From: Closterium sp. Naga37s-1
Lineage: Eukaryota > Streptophyta > Zygnematophyceae > Desmidiales > Closteriaceae
Assembly: GCA_947471745.1 (NCBI GenBank)
Contig: CANJKZ010000772.1
Coordinates: 744,001 to 808,000, forward strand
DNA length: 64,000 nt
Direction of reading: 5' to 3'
Below the pieces are notes generated by a model. The model had not been told where the DNA came from. It saw nothing but the letters and a program-made list of their open reading frames with translations, and made no database searches. Positions 23,701 to 34,409 of this stretch are shown here, one piece after another (the stretch's first letter is position 1; every line of letters begins with the position of its first letter). A program made the translations under genes and the position numbers.

Positions 23701-26700
23701 CATCACACGCACTAGCATCACACGCACTAGCATCACACGCACTAGCATCACACGCACTAGCATCACACGCACTAGCATTACACGCACTAGCATTACACGC
23801 ACTAGCATCACACGCACTAGCATCACACGCACTAGCATCACACGCACTAGCATCACACGCACTAGCATCACACGCACTAGCATCACACGCACTAGCATCA
23901 CATGCACTAGCATTACACGCACTAGCATTACACGCACTAGCATTACACGCACTAGCATCACACGCACTAGCATCACACGCACTAGCATCACACGCACTAG
24001 CATCACACGCACTAGCATCACACGCACTAGCATCACACGCACTAGCATCACACGCACTAGCATTACACGCACTAGCATTACACGCACTAGCATTACACGC
24101 ACTAGCATTACACGCACTAGCATTACACGCACTAGCATTACACGCACTAGCATCACACGCACTAGCATCACACGCACTAGCATCACACGCACTAGCATTA
24201 CACGCACTAGCATTACACGCACTAGCATTACACGCACTAGCATTACACGCACTAGCATTACACGCACTAGCATTACACGCACTAGCATCACACGCACTAG
24301 CATCACACGCACTAGCATCACACGCACTAGCATCACACGCACTAGCATCACACGCACTAGCATCACACGCACTAGCATTACACGCACTAGCATTACACGC
24401 ACTAGCATTACACGCACTAGCATCACACGCACTAGCATCACACGCACTAGCATTACACGCACTAGCATTACACGCACTAGCATTACACGCACTAGCATGA
24501 CACGCACTAGCATGACACGCACTAGCATTACACGCACTAGCATCACACGCACTAGCATTACACGCACTAGCATTACACGCACTAGCATTACACGCACTAG
24601 CATCACACGCACTAGCATGACACGCACTAGCATCACGCGCACTAGCATCACGCGCACTAGCATTACGCGCACTAGCATTACGCGCACTAGCATTACGCGC
24701 ACTAGCATTACGCGCACTAGCATTACACGCACTAGCATCACACGCACTAGCATCACACGCACTAGCATCACACGCACTAGCATCACACGCACTAGCATCA
24801 CACGCACTAGCATTACACGCACTAGCATTACACGCACTAGCATTACACGCACTAGCATCACACGCACTAGCATCACACGCACTAGCATCACACGCACTAG
24901 CATCACACGCACTAGCATCACACGCACTAGCATCACACGCACTAGCATTACACGCACTAGCATTACACGCACTAGCATCACACGCACTAGCATCACACGC
25001 ACTAGCATCACACGCACTAGCATCACACGCACTAGCATCACACGCACTAGCATCACACGCACTAGCATCACATGCACTAGCATTACACGCACTAGCATTA
25101 CACGCACTAGCATTACACGCACTAGCATTACACGCACTAGCATCACACGCACTAGCATCACACGCACTAGCATCACACGCACTAGCATCACACGCACTAG
25201 CATCACACGCACTAGCATCACACGCACTAGCATTACACGCACTAGCATTACACGCACTAGCATTACACGCACTAGCATTACACGCACTAGCATTACACGC
25301 ACTAGCATTACACGCACTAGCATTACACGCACTAGCATCACACGCACTAGCATCACACGCACTAGCATCACACGCACTAGCATTACACGCACTAGCATTA
25401 CACGCACTAGCATTACACGCACTAGCATTACACGCACTAGCATCACACGCACTAGCATCACACGCACTAGCATCACACGCACTAGCATCACACGCACTAG
25501 CATCACACGCACTAGCATTACACGCACTAGCATTACACGCACTAGCATTACACGCACTAGCATTACACGCACTAGCATTACACGCACTAGCATTACACGC
25601 ACTAGCATTACACGCACTAGCATCACACGCACTAGCATCACACGCACTAGCATCACACGCACTAGCATCACACGCACTAGCATCACACGCACTAGCATCA
25701 CACGCACTAGCATTACACGCACTAGCATTACACGCACTAGCATTACACGCACTAGCATCACACGCACTAGCATCACACGCACTAGCATTACACGCACTAG
25801 CATTACACGCACTAGCATTACACGCACTAGCATGACACGCACTAGCATGACACGCACTAGCATTACACGCACTAGCATCACACGCACTAGCATTACACGC
25901 ACTAGCATTACACGCACTAGCATTACACGCACTAGCATTACACGCACTAGCATTACACGCACTAGCATTACACGCACTAGCATTACACGCACTAGCATTA
26001 CACGCACTAGCATCACACGCACTAGCATCACACGCACTAGCATCACACGCACTAGCATCACACGCACTAGCATTACACGCACTAGCATTACACGCACTAG
26101 CATTACACGCACTAGCATTACACGCACTAGCATTACACGCACTAGCATTACACGCACTAGCATTACACGCACTAGCATTACACGCACTAGCATCACACGC
26201 ACTAGCATCACACGCACTAGCATCACACGCACTAGCATCACACGCACTAGCATTACACGCACTAGCATCAGGGGCACTAGCATTACACGCACTAGCATTA
26301 CACGCACTAGCATTACACGCACTAGCATTACACGCACTAGCATTACACGCACTAGCATTACACGCACTAGCATTACACGCACTAGCATGACACGCACTAG
26401 CATGACACGCACTAGCATTACACGCACTAGCATCACACGCACTAGCATTACACGCACTAGCATTACACGCACTAGCATTACACGCACTAGCATTACACGC
26501 ACTAGCATTACACGCACTAGCATTACACGCACTAGCATTACACGCACTAGCATTACACGCACTAGCATCACACGCACTAGCATCACACGCACTAGCATTA
26601 CACGCACTAGCATCAGGGGCACTAGCATTACACGCACTAGCATTACACGCACTAGCATTACACGCACTGGCATTACACGCACTAGCATTACACGCACTAG

Positions 26701-29700
26701 CATCACACGCACTAGCATTACACGCACTAGCATCACACGCACTAGCATCACACGCACTAGCATGACACGCACTAGCATCACACGCACTAGCATCACACGC
26801 ACTAGCATCACACGCACTAGCATCACACGCACTAGCATCACACGCACTAGCATCACACGCACTAGCATTACACGCACTAGCATTACACGCACTAGCATTA
26901 CACGCACTAGCATTACACGCACTAGCATTACACGCACTAGCATTACACGCACTAGCATTACACGCACTAGCATCACACGCACTAGCATTACACGCACTAG
27001 CATCACACGCACTAGCATCACACGCACTAGTATCACACGCACTAGCATCACACGCACTAGCATCACACGCACTAGCATCACACGCACTAGCATTACACGC
27101 ACTAGCATTACACGCACTAGCATTACACGCACTAGCATTACACGCACTAGCATTACACGCACTAGCATTACACGCACTAGCATTACACGCACTAGCATCA
27201 CACGCACTAGCATTACACGCACTAGCATCACACGCACTAGCATCACACGCACTAGCATCACACGCACTAGCATCACACGCACTAGCATCACACGCACTAG
27301 CATCACACGCACTAGCATCACACGCACTAGCATTACACGCACTAGCATTACACGCACTAGCATTACACGCACTAGCATTACACGCACTAGCACCGCACGC
27401 ACCCAGAAGACTAGTAGCACCACAAGTTACCTAAACCCCAAGCCCCCCGCTCCCTCGTGTGCTCACCTGGCGGCCCGTCAAACAGCACGGCGCGCGGGCG
27501 GTTGGACTCAAAGTGGGTGCGCGTGGCCCTGGCAATGCTGTCATACACGTCTAGGCGAAGCAGGGCTAGCAGCACCGTGTCCTCTATTTCCCTGGTGGGG
27601 CGAGAGGAGGAGGGAGGCGTGAAAAAAGGGGGAACAAAGGGAACAGAGGCGAAGTGAGTGGGCGTGGCTCTGGCAATGCTGTCATACACGTCTGGGCGAA
27701 GCAGGGCTAGCAGCACCGTATCCTCTATTTCCCTGGTGGGGCGAGAGGAGGAGGGAGGCGTGAAAAAAGGGGGAACAAAGGGAACAGAGGCGAAGTGAGT
27801 GGGCGTGGCTCTGGCAATGCTGTCATACACGTCTGGGCGAAGCAGGGCTAGCAGCACCGTATCCTCTATTTCCCTGGTGGGGCGAGAGGAGGAGGGAGGC
27901 GTGAAAAAAGGGGGAACAAAGGGAACAGAGGCGAAGTGAGTGGGCGTGGCTCTGGCAATGCTGTCATACACGTCTGGGCGAAGCAGGGCTAGCAGCACCG
28001 TATCCTCTATTTCCCTGGTGGGGCGAGAGGAGGAGGGAGGCGTGAAAAAAGGGGGAACAAAGGGAACAGAGGCGAAGTGAGTGGGCGTGGCTCTGGCAAT
28101 GCTGTCATACACGTCTGGGCGAAGCAGGGCTAGCAGCACCGTATCCTCTATTTCCCTGGTGTGGCGAGAGGAGGAGGGAGGCGTGAAAAAAGGGGGAACA
28201 AAGGGAACAGAGGCGAAGTGAGTGGGCGTGGCTCTGGTAATGCTGTCATACACATCCGGGCGGACTAGAGCGAGCAGCACCGTGTCCTCTATCTCGCTGG
28301 TGGGGAGAGAGGGGTGGGGGAAACCAGGGGGGAACAGGGGAGCGGGGGAAGGGGGTGCATGGGCAAAGTGGGTGCGCGTGGCTCTGGCAATGCTGTCATA
28401 CACGTCCGGGCGGAGTAGAGCGAGCAGCACCGTGTCCTCTATCTCGCTGGTGGGGCAAGAGGAATTGGGGGGTGGGGGAGAGTGGGGGAGAGTGGGGGAG
28501 AGTGGGGAAGGAGAGACAGCAGAATGAGTGAAGATTGCAGGAAAGGTATCGTACACTTCAGGGCGGAGCACCTGAAATTTCTGAGACGTCTAAAAAAATC
28601 ACTCATGTCACGTTTGAAAGCAAGGTATCGTACACTTCAGGGCGGAGCACCTGAAATTTCTGAGACATCTAAAAAATTAACTCATATCACGTTTGAAAGC
28701 AAGGTATCGTACACTTCAGGGCGGAGCACCTGACGTGGGGCGAGGGGAAGTGGGGAGAGCGGGGAAGAGAGAGAAAGAGCCGGGGAGGAGAGCAGCAGCA
28801 CTGTTTTTTCCTCTACCTCCCTCCCTGGTTGGGCAATTTGGGGGGCCGAGGGGATGTGTGTGGGAGAGAGTGGGTGTGTGTGTTGCATGCATGCTGCCTG
28901 CAGAACAGACTACACGGCTTCTTACCGTTTCTGCTCCTCATATCCAACCAGATTTCCCCAATCCATCCACCTCCTCTCATCCCCTTTCCCCTCCTCCTCC
29001 TGCTCCCTCTCCTTCCCCTCCTCTTCCTCCTCCTCCCCCTCCTCCTCCCCTTCTCCCCTCCCACTCCCTCCCTCCTCTCCACCAGGAGCATACACCATCA
29101 CTCCCATGCGCTGAAGCTTCTCAGCAATTGCCTGGGACATGCCAGTGTGTCCCTCCCCCCCACCACCACCAGTACCACTGCCACCACCACTGCCAATGGC
29201 ACCCCTGCTGCTGTAACCACCACTCAAGCTCTTGCCAGTTGTGCTCCAGTCAGGAGCCCTGTCAGGAGATCTGTCAGGAGACGGCAACAGTGAGCCACTC
29301 CTGTTGGTATGACCACCACCAACGCCACTACCACTGCGGCTGCTAGCACCTGGACCAGCCTGCTGCTGAGGCCGGAAGGGTGCTGAGCTGTCGATTGCTG
29401 ATTGGACGGTGCTGACCATGATGTCAAGCTCTGCGGGTGTGAATGCACCTGGCTTGAGAAACTCGATTTCCTGGTTGGAGGAGGAGGAAGAGCAGGAGGA
29501 AGAGAAAAAGGTTGAAAGGGGAAGGGAAGCACGGAAAGAGGTGACGACAACCAGGATGTGAATGGTCCTGAAAATAAATAAGAAACTTCAGCAAGAAACA
29601 GGAAGGGGAGGGGAAGAAGGGAGGGCAGGACAGCAAGCGGCTGATGGGTAAGGAAAGCACAAATGAGGTCCAAAGGGGTGCAAACTTCTTTGGAAAGCAA

Positions 29701-32201
29701 AGCACAAAATAGAAGACATTCCAAGAAGTGTGAGAGTTGGGCGTACAATGCGGTCCAAAGGGGTGCAACTCACCGGAGTGCCAAGGCCCACAAGAGGCTC
29801 GAACAGCAGCACCTTCACAGCGCCCCCACCCGCCACCACCACCGGCTCTGTTGAATCCACCTGAGGATCCACCTGAGATTCCACCTGAACCCCTGTCTCC
29901 CTTTCACCCTGCTCAGATTCCTTCTTGGTGTCTGTGCCCGTGTGCGTTTGTGCGGGCAGGTGCGCGTGGGGAAGCAGCGGCATGAGCACCATCTGGCGAG
30001 CCACAGGGCTGAGAGAGAGGACAGCGGGAGGAGGAGGGGAAGGGGAAACGGCAAGGGGAACGGCAGGGGGGAATGGTGGAATGGATGGGGGCAGGGCTTG
30101 GCAGGTGCGCGTGGGGAAGCAGCGGCATGAGCACCATCTGGCGAGCCACAAGGCTGAGAGGTCAGAGGGGGAGGAGAGGAGGGGAAGGGGGAAACGGCAA
30201 GGGGAACGGGGCATCAGCACCAGCTGCAGAGTCACGGGGAAGAGAGTTCAGGGGGTAAGGGGGAGTGGAAAAGGGGAAAAGGACGATGGGGGAAGGGGGG
30301 AATAGCAGGCGGAATGGGGGCAGAGTGGAGGCGGTTAGGAGCGGTATGGATAGGTGCGAGCGGGGGAGGAGTGGCAGCGGCAGCACCAGCTGCCGAGCCA
30401 TGAGGCCATGAGACCAAGTACCCAGAAAAACATGCCGAAAACGGGAACGTAAAGAGCTGAGCAGTTAAGAGAGGAACATGCAAGAAACGGGGGAAGCGAG
30501 GTTGCACAGTGCACAGTGTGTGTGCAGTGAGGAATGGCATGAGTGTAGAGATTGGGCGCTTGGGACGGTTATGAGAGACTGGGAAAACATGGCGAATAGA
30601 CAGAGGCAGCGCGCAAGGCATAACCACATCCTAAAATGTCCCCAAAAAAACGGATGAACTTGGAAAAAAATGTGACCCTTGTTCCCTCATTCCTTTTGAG
30701 GCGCCTCAAAATGTGACCCTTGTTCCCTCATTCCTCTTCCCCTCACCTGTCCCATGCATACACCGCCATGCCGCCTGCCCCCACCATGTCCCCCGCATCA
30801 TCCACCGACGATGCTCTTTTCTGCACTGCACTCCCAGGCAGGGACGAGTTGAGCGCGGGAGTGATGGCAGGGTGGCAGCCCAGGTGGGCGATGAGGTGGG
30901 CGAGAAGAGCGGAGAGGTCGCAGGAGGCCGGGAGACGCATGCGCACTGAAACCTGTGAGGATGGGAGTGGGGAATTAAAGTAGAGTAGAGGGATGAGAGC
31001 TCTGGAGAGTGGGGACGCAGTGGCAGGGTGGCAGCAGCCCAGGTGGGCGATGAGGTGGGTGAGCAGAGCAGCGAGGTCGGACGAGGCAGGCAGACGCAGG
31101 TGCACAGAGACCTGGTGGGTGATGGGTGATGGGTATCACAGCAAGGGATGGAAGTAAAGCATTGAGGTGGGGAAGCAGCAGCCGGGTGGCAGCCCAGGTG
31201 GGCGATGAGGTGGGTGAGAAGAGTGGAGGGATGGCAGACACTGGCGGGTGACAGAGGACAGGCAGGTGAACAGTCCATGATTAATAGGAATGCTTTCAAT
31301 CGCGGATCAGGTAAGACGAGGAGAGCCCAGAAGGATGAAGAAGCGCATACATGGGAACCACATGTACCATGAAATGTCGGATTACCGCTCACAACCACGT
31401 TACAATGCCGAATCACCGTTCATAACTGCATTCGAACGCCGAATCACGGTTTACAGCCACTTTCATTTTCTTTTTCTTTTTTCTTTTTTTCTGCAGCCAT
31501 TATACCTGATGGCCCTTGCAGGTGACAACTGGGGTAGGTAGTATATACGTCTCTGCACCCACACTGCCTCCAACCCCCCCACCTTCCTCCCTCCTCTTCT
31601 CCTCCTCCGCCTCCCGTTTCTGTCTCATTCGATACAGTCTCACCAGCAACCCCCTCCTCGCTGCCCGCACCGCCAGCTCTAGGGCTTCAGGTCCCCCGGC
31701 CGCCGGATCTCCCCCAGATTCTCCCAGATTTGGTTTGATTGAATCTGATGCTACAGCCCCTGGGTTTGTAACTCCTGGTGTAACCCCTGATGCAGAATCT
31801 GATGTAGCAGGGTTGAAATCTGAAGGTTCTGGAGGGCCTGAGTCACAATAGACGTATGCTGGTTCTAGGGTTGATGCTGTTGCTGCTGCTGCCGCTGCTG
31901 CTGCGGAGGCTGTTGCTAGGCTCGCCAATTTGGCAGAGGACCATTGGACCCTGGTGCTCCTGCTGCTTGCTGAGCTGGAGTGCGATGCTGACGCGGACGA
32001 TGCGGGAATCTGTGACGACAGGTGAAGTGCCGCTGCGTGAATCCAGGGATTTCTTGCTTCTGTGAAATGGCCAGGTTTGTGCATAGGTGGGCGAGCAGGA
32101 GAATGCCACGTGGCAGCATCCAGCCGACCAACGAAAAGGCGTTGGAATGAAAATATATGCCTTAGATTCTGTCGCCAAAGGGGTATATGAGGTGGCCCCA
32201 T
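14744..32201 (-). CDS. AAA-family ATPase, possibly organellar
   Basis: Twelve exons join into 810 aa: 32201-31506, 30952-30747, 30008-29774, 29470-28926, 27591-27467, 18945-18902, 18202-18068, 17365-17288, 16213-16131, 15719-15597, 15033-14973 and 14845-14744. The N-terminus ([18 protein letters not shown]) could be a mitochondrial or plastid presequence. The AAA module has Walker A GPPGTGKT (about 599-606, split by an intron after the second G), KYYGESER, Walker B IVFLDE (657-662), [12 protein letters not shown], sensor-1 AATNR, arginine-finger region LISRFD and sensor-2 SGRDIRDVC. It resembles a plant AAA protein of the At4g04180 kind; that match is from memory and unchecked. Substrate unknown. 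Most introns carry partial exon copies, and the Walker A intron carries the 15-bp array. Exon 4 is drawn without an internal acidic-linker intron, which is uncertain. Exon 10 is the least certain exon. Confidence 0.85.
15270..15995 (-). repeat. Copies of AAA exon 10 on both sides of the complete exon
   Basis: Upstream copies near 15985-15950 and 15840-15790 repeat the AAITFS..PDAHT start. Downstream, 15430-15373 and 15345-15272 repeat the RIIAQY and [11 protein letters not shown] parts and end in GTAAGT and GTGAAT donors. Tiny donor-end copies lie near 15570 and 15490. A near-palindrome (15501-15530) separates two of them. Confidence 0.7.
16231..16330 (-). repeat. Acceptor-half copy of AAA exon 9
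   Basis: A GCAG acceptor near 16316 leads into a frameshifted version of MDGFERDQG. The complete exon is 16213-16131. Confidence 0.65.
16438..16739. repeat. Long inverted repeat with arms of about 133 bp in an AAA intron
   Basis: 16438-16571 pairs with 16608-16739 around a spacer of about 36 bp. Both arms keep an open frame when read from their outer ends, starting IAEREGKGK. One arm continues [20 protein letters not shown] and the other [21 protein letters not shown] cannot assign the peptide to a family. The arms could be an inverted copy of an exon-like segment or a fold-back element. Confidence 0.8.
17180..17512 (-). repeat. Copies of AAA exon 8
   Basis: An upstream acceptor-half copy starts at about 17500 ([15 protein letters not shown], then diverges). 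The complete exon is 17365-17288. A downstream copy ending near 17136 repeats [20 protein letters not shown] with a GT donor but lost its acceptor. Confidence 0.8.
17581..17780. mobile_element. 200-bp fold-back element
   Basis: Inverted arms of about 65 bp start TGAGGATACCACCAGGGACA and, at the other end, TGAGGATGCCACTAGGGACA. The short interior carries CCCGGGTTCAGGCAAGT on one side. Flanks share GAG, but the surrounding TGAG repeats make the duplication ambiguous. Confidence 0.7.
18203..18770 (-). repeat. Acceptor-half copies of AAA exon 7
   Basis: Copies start at 18348, 18481 and 18609, with a decayed one near 18770. They repeat [11 protein letters not shown] and [11 protein letters not shown] to varying lengths, with internal deletions or frameshifts. 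Only the copy at 18202-18068 reaches Walker B and a donor. A perfect 20-bp palindrome (18494-18513) separates two copies. Confidence 0.85.
18494..18513. repeat. Perfect 20-bp junction palindrome
   Basis: TTTTTGAGTCGACTCAAAAA lies between two copies of AAA exon 7. Confidence 0.9.
18774..18897. repeat. GGCAT/GGCATAT microsatellite
   Basis: Irregular GGCAT units with AGATGGAATA interruptions, between AAA exons 6 and 7. The same pentamer, on the other strand, makes up the array at 6086. Confidence 0.85.
18993..19068 (-). repeat. Palindrome and acceptor-half copy of AAA exon 6 (Walker A altered)
   Basis: A near-palindrome at 18993-19018 (right arm CGACTCAAAAGTCA) abuts a copy of the Walker A exon. 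That copy has its CCAG acceptor but reads GTEKT instead of GTGKT and lacks the GTGAG donor of 18945-18902. Confidence 0.8.
19200..19545 (-). repeat. Donor-half copies of AAA exon 5
   Basis: Copies near 19545-19470 and 19400-19335 repeat [15 protein letters not shown] and keep a GTGAG donor; a shorter fragment lies near 19250-19210. They sit on the far side of the 15-bp array from the complete exon 5 (27591-27467). Confidence 0.8.
19604..19622. repeat. Junction palindrome at the left edge of the 15-bp array
   Basis: CTTTGAGGAGCCTCAAAAG separates two copies of the block GATGTGAGATGCGCCAC..GGCACGCACTAGCA. The right-hand copy opens directly into the array. Confidence 0.85.
19653..27397. repeat. 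Giant 15-bp tandem array, about 516 copies (CATTACACGCACTAG)
   Basis: About 7.7 kb of CAT(T/C)ACACGCACTAG with little divergence. The main variable base is T or C at position 4, in long runs. Rarer variants are CATGAC, ACGCGC, AGGGGC and ACTGGC. The phase is disturbed near 19990 and 23572. Blocks of variant order recur (around 23036-23290 and 24497-24720), so the array has grown by larger duplications too. Because 15 is a multiple of three and the unit lacks stops in several frames, frames of more than 1000 codons appear on both strands; they are not genes. The array lies in the intron that splits Walker A. Confidence 0.97.
27660..28735 (-). repeat. Acceptor-half copies of AAA exon 5 (140-bp period)
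   Basis: Copies start behind CACCAG at 28446, 28296, 28155, 28015, 27875 and 27735, and read [20 protein letters not shown]. The last four are nearly identical with a 140-bp period. Three more distant copies (RPEVYDT) lie near 28735, 28655 and 28570, separated by palindrome-like blocks at 28578-28598 and 28657-28676. The complete exon is 27591-27467. Confidence 0.9.
30016..30400 (-). repeat. Upstream copies of AAA exon 3 start
   Basis: Copies beginning near 30153, 30235 and 30400 repeat the [15 protein letters not shown] region. The complete exon is 30008-29774. Confidence 0.7.
30694..30711. repeat. Perfect 18-bp palindrome between 26-bp direct repeats
   Basis: TTTTGAGGCGCCTCAAAA sits between two exact copies of a segment starting ATGTGACCCTTGTTCCCTCA. 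This is the simplest example of the junction structure in the window. Confidence 0.95.
31000..31280 (-). repeat. Acceptor-half copies of AAA exon 2
   Basis: Copies begin at about 31109 and 31235 and share [11 protein letters not shown] with the complete exon 30952-30747. Neither reaches the donor. Confidence 0.75.
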
Positions 32202-34409
32202 GGGGATCGAGCACTTCGAAATCCCGCAGTTCGAGTCGTACAACACTTAAGCAGATTTCAACTCGAAGCTACAGCATACTCTGTAAATGACCTGGTGGTT
32301 TGCTGGATGCGAGCAGTCAACGCTGTTCGGTGTCTCTTATTCGATATCCCTGTTCTCTAAGTGGGTGTGGCAAATTCCCAAGGCTTCAGGTGCAGCGCCG
32401 TTATTTTGGATAGAAGTCATGGAAGAAGGGGAGCCGAGATGTACATGGAAAGCGTGCGGAACACGCTTGACAAATGTGTGGTTTCTTCCTCACAATGAAG
32501 TAATATCGATGGGCGTAACGGTGTATAAACCATAGAGAACGTGTGCTATGTTCGATTGCCTCTGAGGCGCGTACAATTTCTCTTCTGAAGTTGACGAAGC
32601 TTCACGACATCGCAGATTGCTGTCGTCAGGGTGAATTGCTGCTCTTCCCCAATCTCGACTCCGCGAATGGCCAATCCCAACCTTCGCGCAGTCCGACCTT
32701 TCTGATCCCGAATCGTAGAAAAGCACGTCAAGCCAACCAGAGCAGGAGCGCTTCGTAACCTCAGTCCTCTGTGTCCAATCATTTTTGGTCGAGGCCTGCA
32801 CCACCCATTAGGAGGTGCGAGCGAATCACCACGCTGCTGAATCACCCAAAACACGTCATCCCACGCATTGGTCACGCTGGCCGAAGAGCATATTCTGCCC
32901 GCGTTCTTGAACGCGACTGCCCCAACCTGTCGGAGCTTGATTACGTGTGCCAATCGGGAGAAGCTTCAGATTTCGCGTCGGCTTCTCCAACCTGGCACTC
33001 ACAGACTTCCCCGCCAAACTGCCCCGTAACACGTCAGTGCGCTACGTCTTTCCCCCCACCCGCACAATCTCTCCCCGCCCACTCCCGCTCACACCTCCCT
33101 CCCCCTCCCCGCCCACCCGAATTGTTGGGGGCAAATCTCGACCATGCTGGTTGAGAACGTTGAACCGTCGGATGTTTCCGAAGTCGAATGACTTTCATGT
33201 CCGCAGCCCCGTCGATCCTCCATATGCACACAGTGCTTCATCCGAAGCAACAGTCCTCTCTGCGAGTATACACCCGTTGCACAGTAGCTCTCGCCTGGTT
33301 TCTCAGCTTAGGTGCGCGACCTCCCCCAGTTCTCCAATCAGGAGAAACCAGATTCAGCGAAAGCAGTAGGTCAGCTTAGCAAAAGACCTGGCGCATCAGT
33401 TTGGAGGTCAAGTACAAGTTCGCGCGGAAAAAAAATTAGGGGGAAGGGGTACGGGAAATCCGCGCGCGAAGAAAGGGGATGCACCGCCAAGAGGCGAGGA
33501 ACCGACGAGGGTAACTGCCGGGAGCAGCAACTGCTTCGTTGGCTGCTGGGTGCTGGTTTGATTGGTGTGATCTGTCTCATAGAACATAGAATGGAGGGAT
33601 GTGATTGTCAAATGTCAACCCAGGAACAGCAATAGCGACCATACCCATGCCCATGTGTCAGGAGCCATCACAATGGCTCTTCACATGGCGCTTTGTCGAG
33701 ATTAATGTTTCTCACTGAATCTGACGACCCTTGGGCACGTCATACGACCTCTCCAATCAAACTCTGAACTTCCTACTTCAGCTCAGTCTTTTTAGGACGA
33801 CACTGTCGTAGAGGCTGCGTGCCGCCGCATAAGTATTGTTCCCCGTTTAGCGACTACCAACCGTCGGCTCTGTCTTTCTGATTCGCGGGCAATTAAAGTT
33901 CAGGACAACTAGGTAAAAGTCGTTTTACAAAACGCGGAGCATCTAGAACCTGCAAGTTTGAGAAAAGAACCTGGACCGTACGATCTGAGATCCATGGGAA
34001 AGCTAAGCCCCGTGGGGCCGAAGCTGGGACACTACTGCGGCGCGCAGAGGGAGGCCGCGCGACCGCAGCTGCTCTCTCCAGGCGCTTATCAGGTGCCCCT
34101 TAATAGCTTCTTTTTTATCTTTAAGAACTATTTTGACGCGTATCCGGTGGCTGTCGCGATACACCACTTCAGTACGTTTTAGTTTAAGCCTTAATTATAT
34201 GCGAGTACTTAAAGAGTACTCTCTCGTTAGGAGACGCGCCATTCGTATTTTTCAGCGTTTTCTTCTAGTTAGGAGTCGCGGCAGGCACGGCAGCCGTGTT
34301 AGGGACTCAGATCTAAGCCCCGCCATACGAATTTAATTTCTCCAAGTCGTACCGAGGCAATCGTCTGGAACTTGTCTTCCTACTCGCCTCGTCGTACCAC
34401 CTTCTGTTC
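32202..34409. other. Intergenic region between divergent AAA and CLC genes
   Basis: Open frames of 100 to 140 codons occur on both strands (about 32546-32953 minus and 32947-33369 plus), but none matches a family I know and no splice chain is evident. The region must hold both promoters. No tRNA, MITE or array seen. Confidence 0.4.

Noticed and set aside
19653..27397. CRISPR array or telomere/centromere satellite
   Set aside because: There are no unique spacers, the unit is 15 bp, and the host is eukaryotic. The unit does not resemble the plant telomere TTTAGGG, and the array lies inside a gene intron.
19616..27622. Frames of 1000 to 1600 codons on both strands (RVMLV and TRTSI pentapeptides)
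   Set aside because: They exist only because the 15-bp unit is a multiple of three without stops in several frames. No start context, splice logic or codon bias supports translation.
32546..33369. Possible small gene between the AAA and CLC genes
   Set aside because: Frames on both strands overlap, neither matches a known family, and no consistent splice chain was found. Reported only as unrecognised intergenic sequence.
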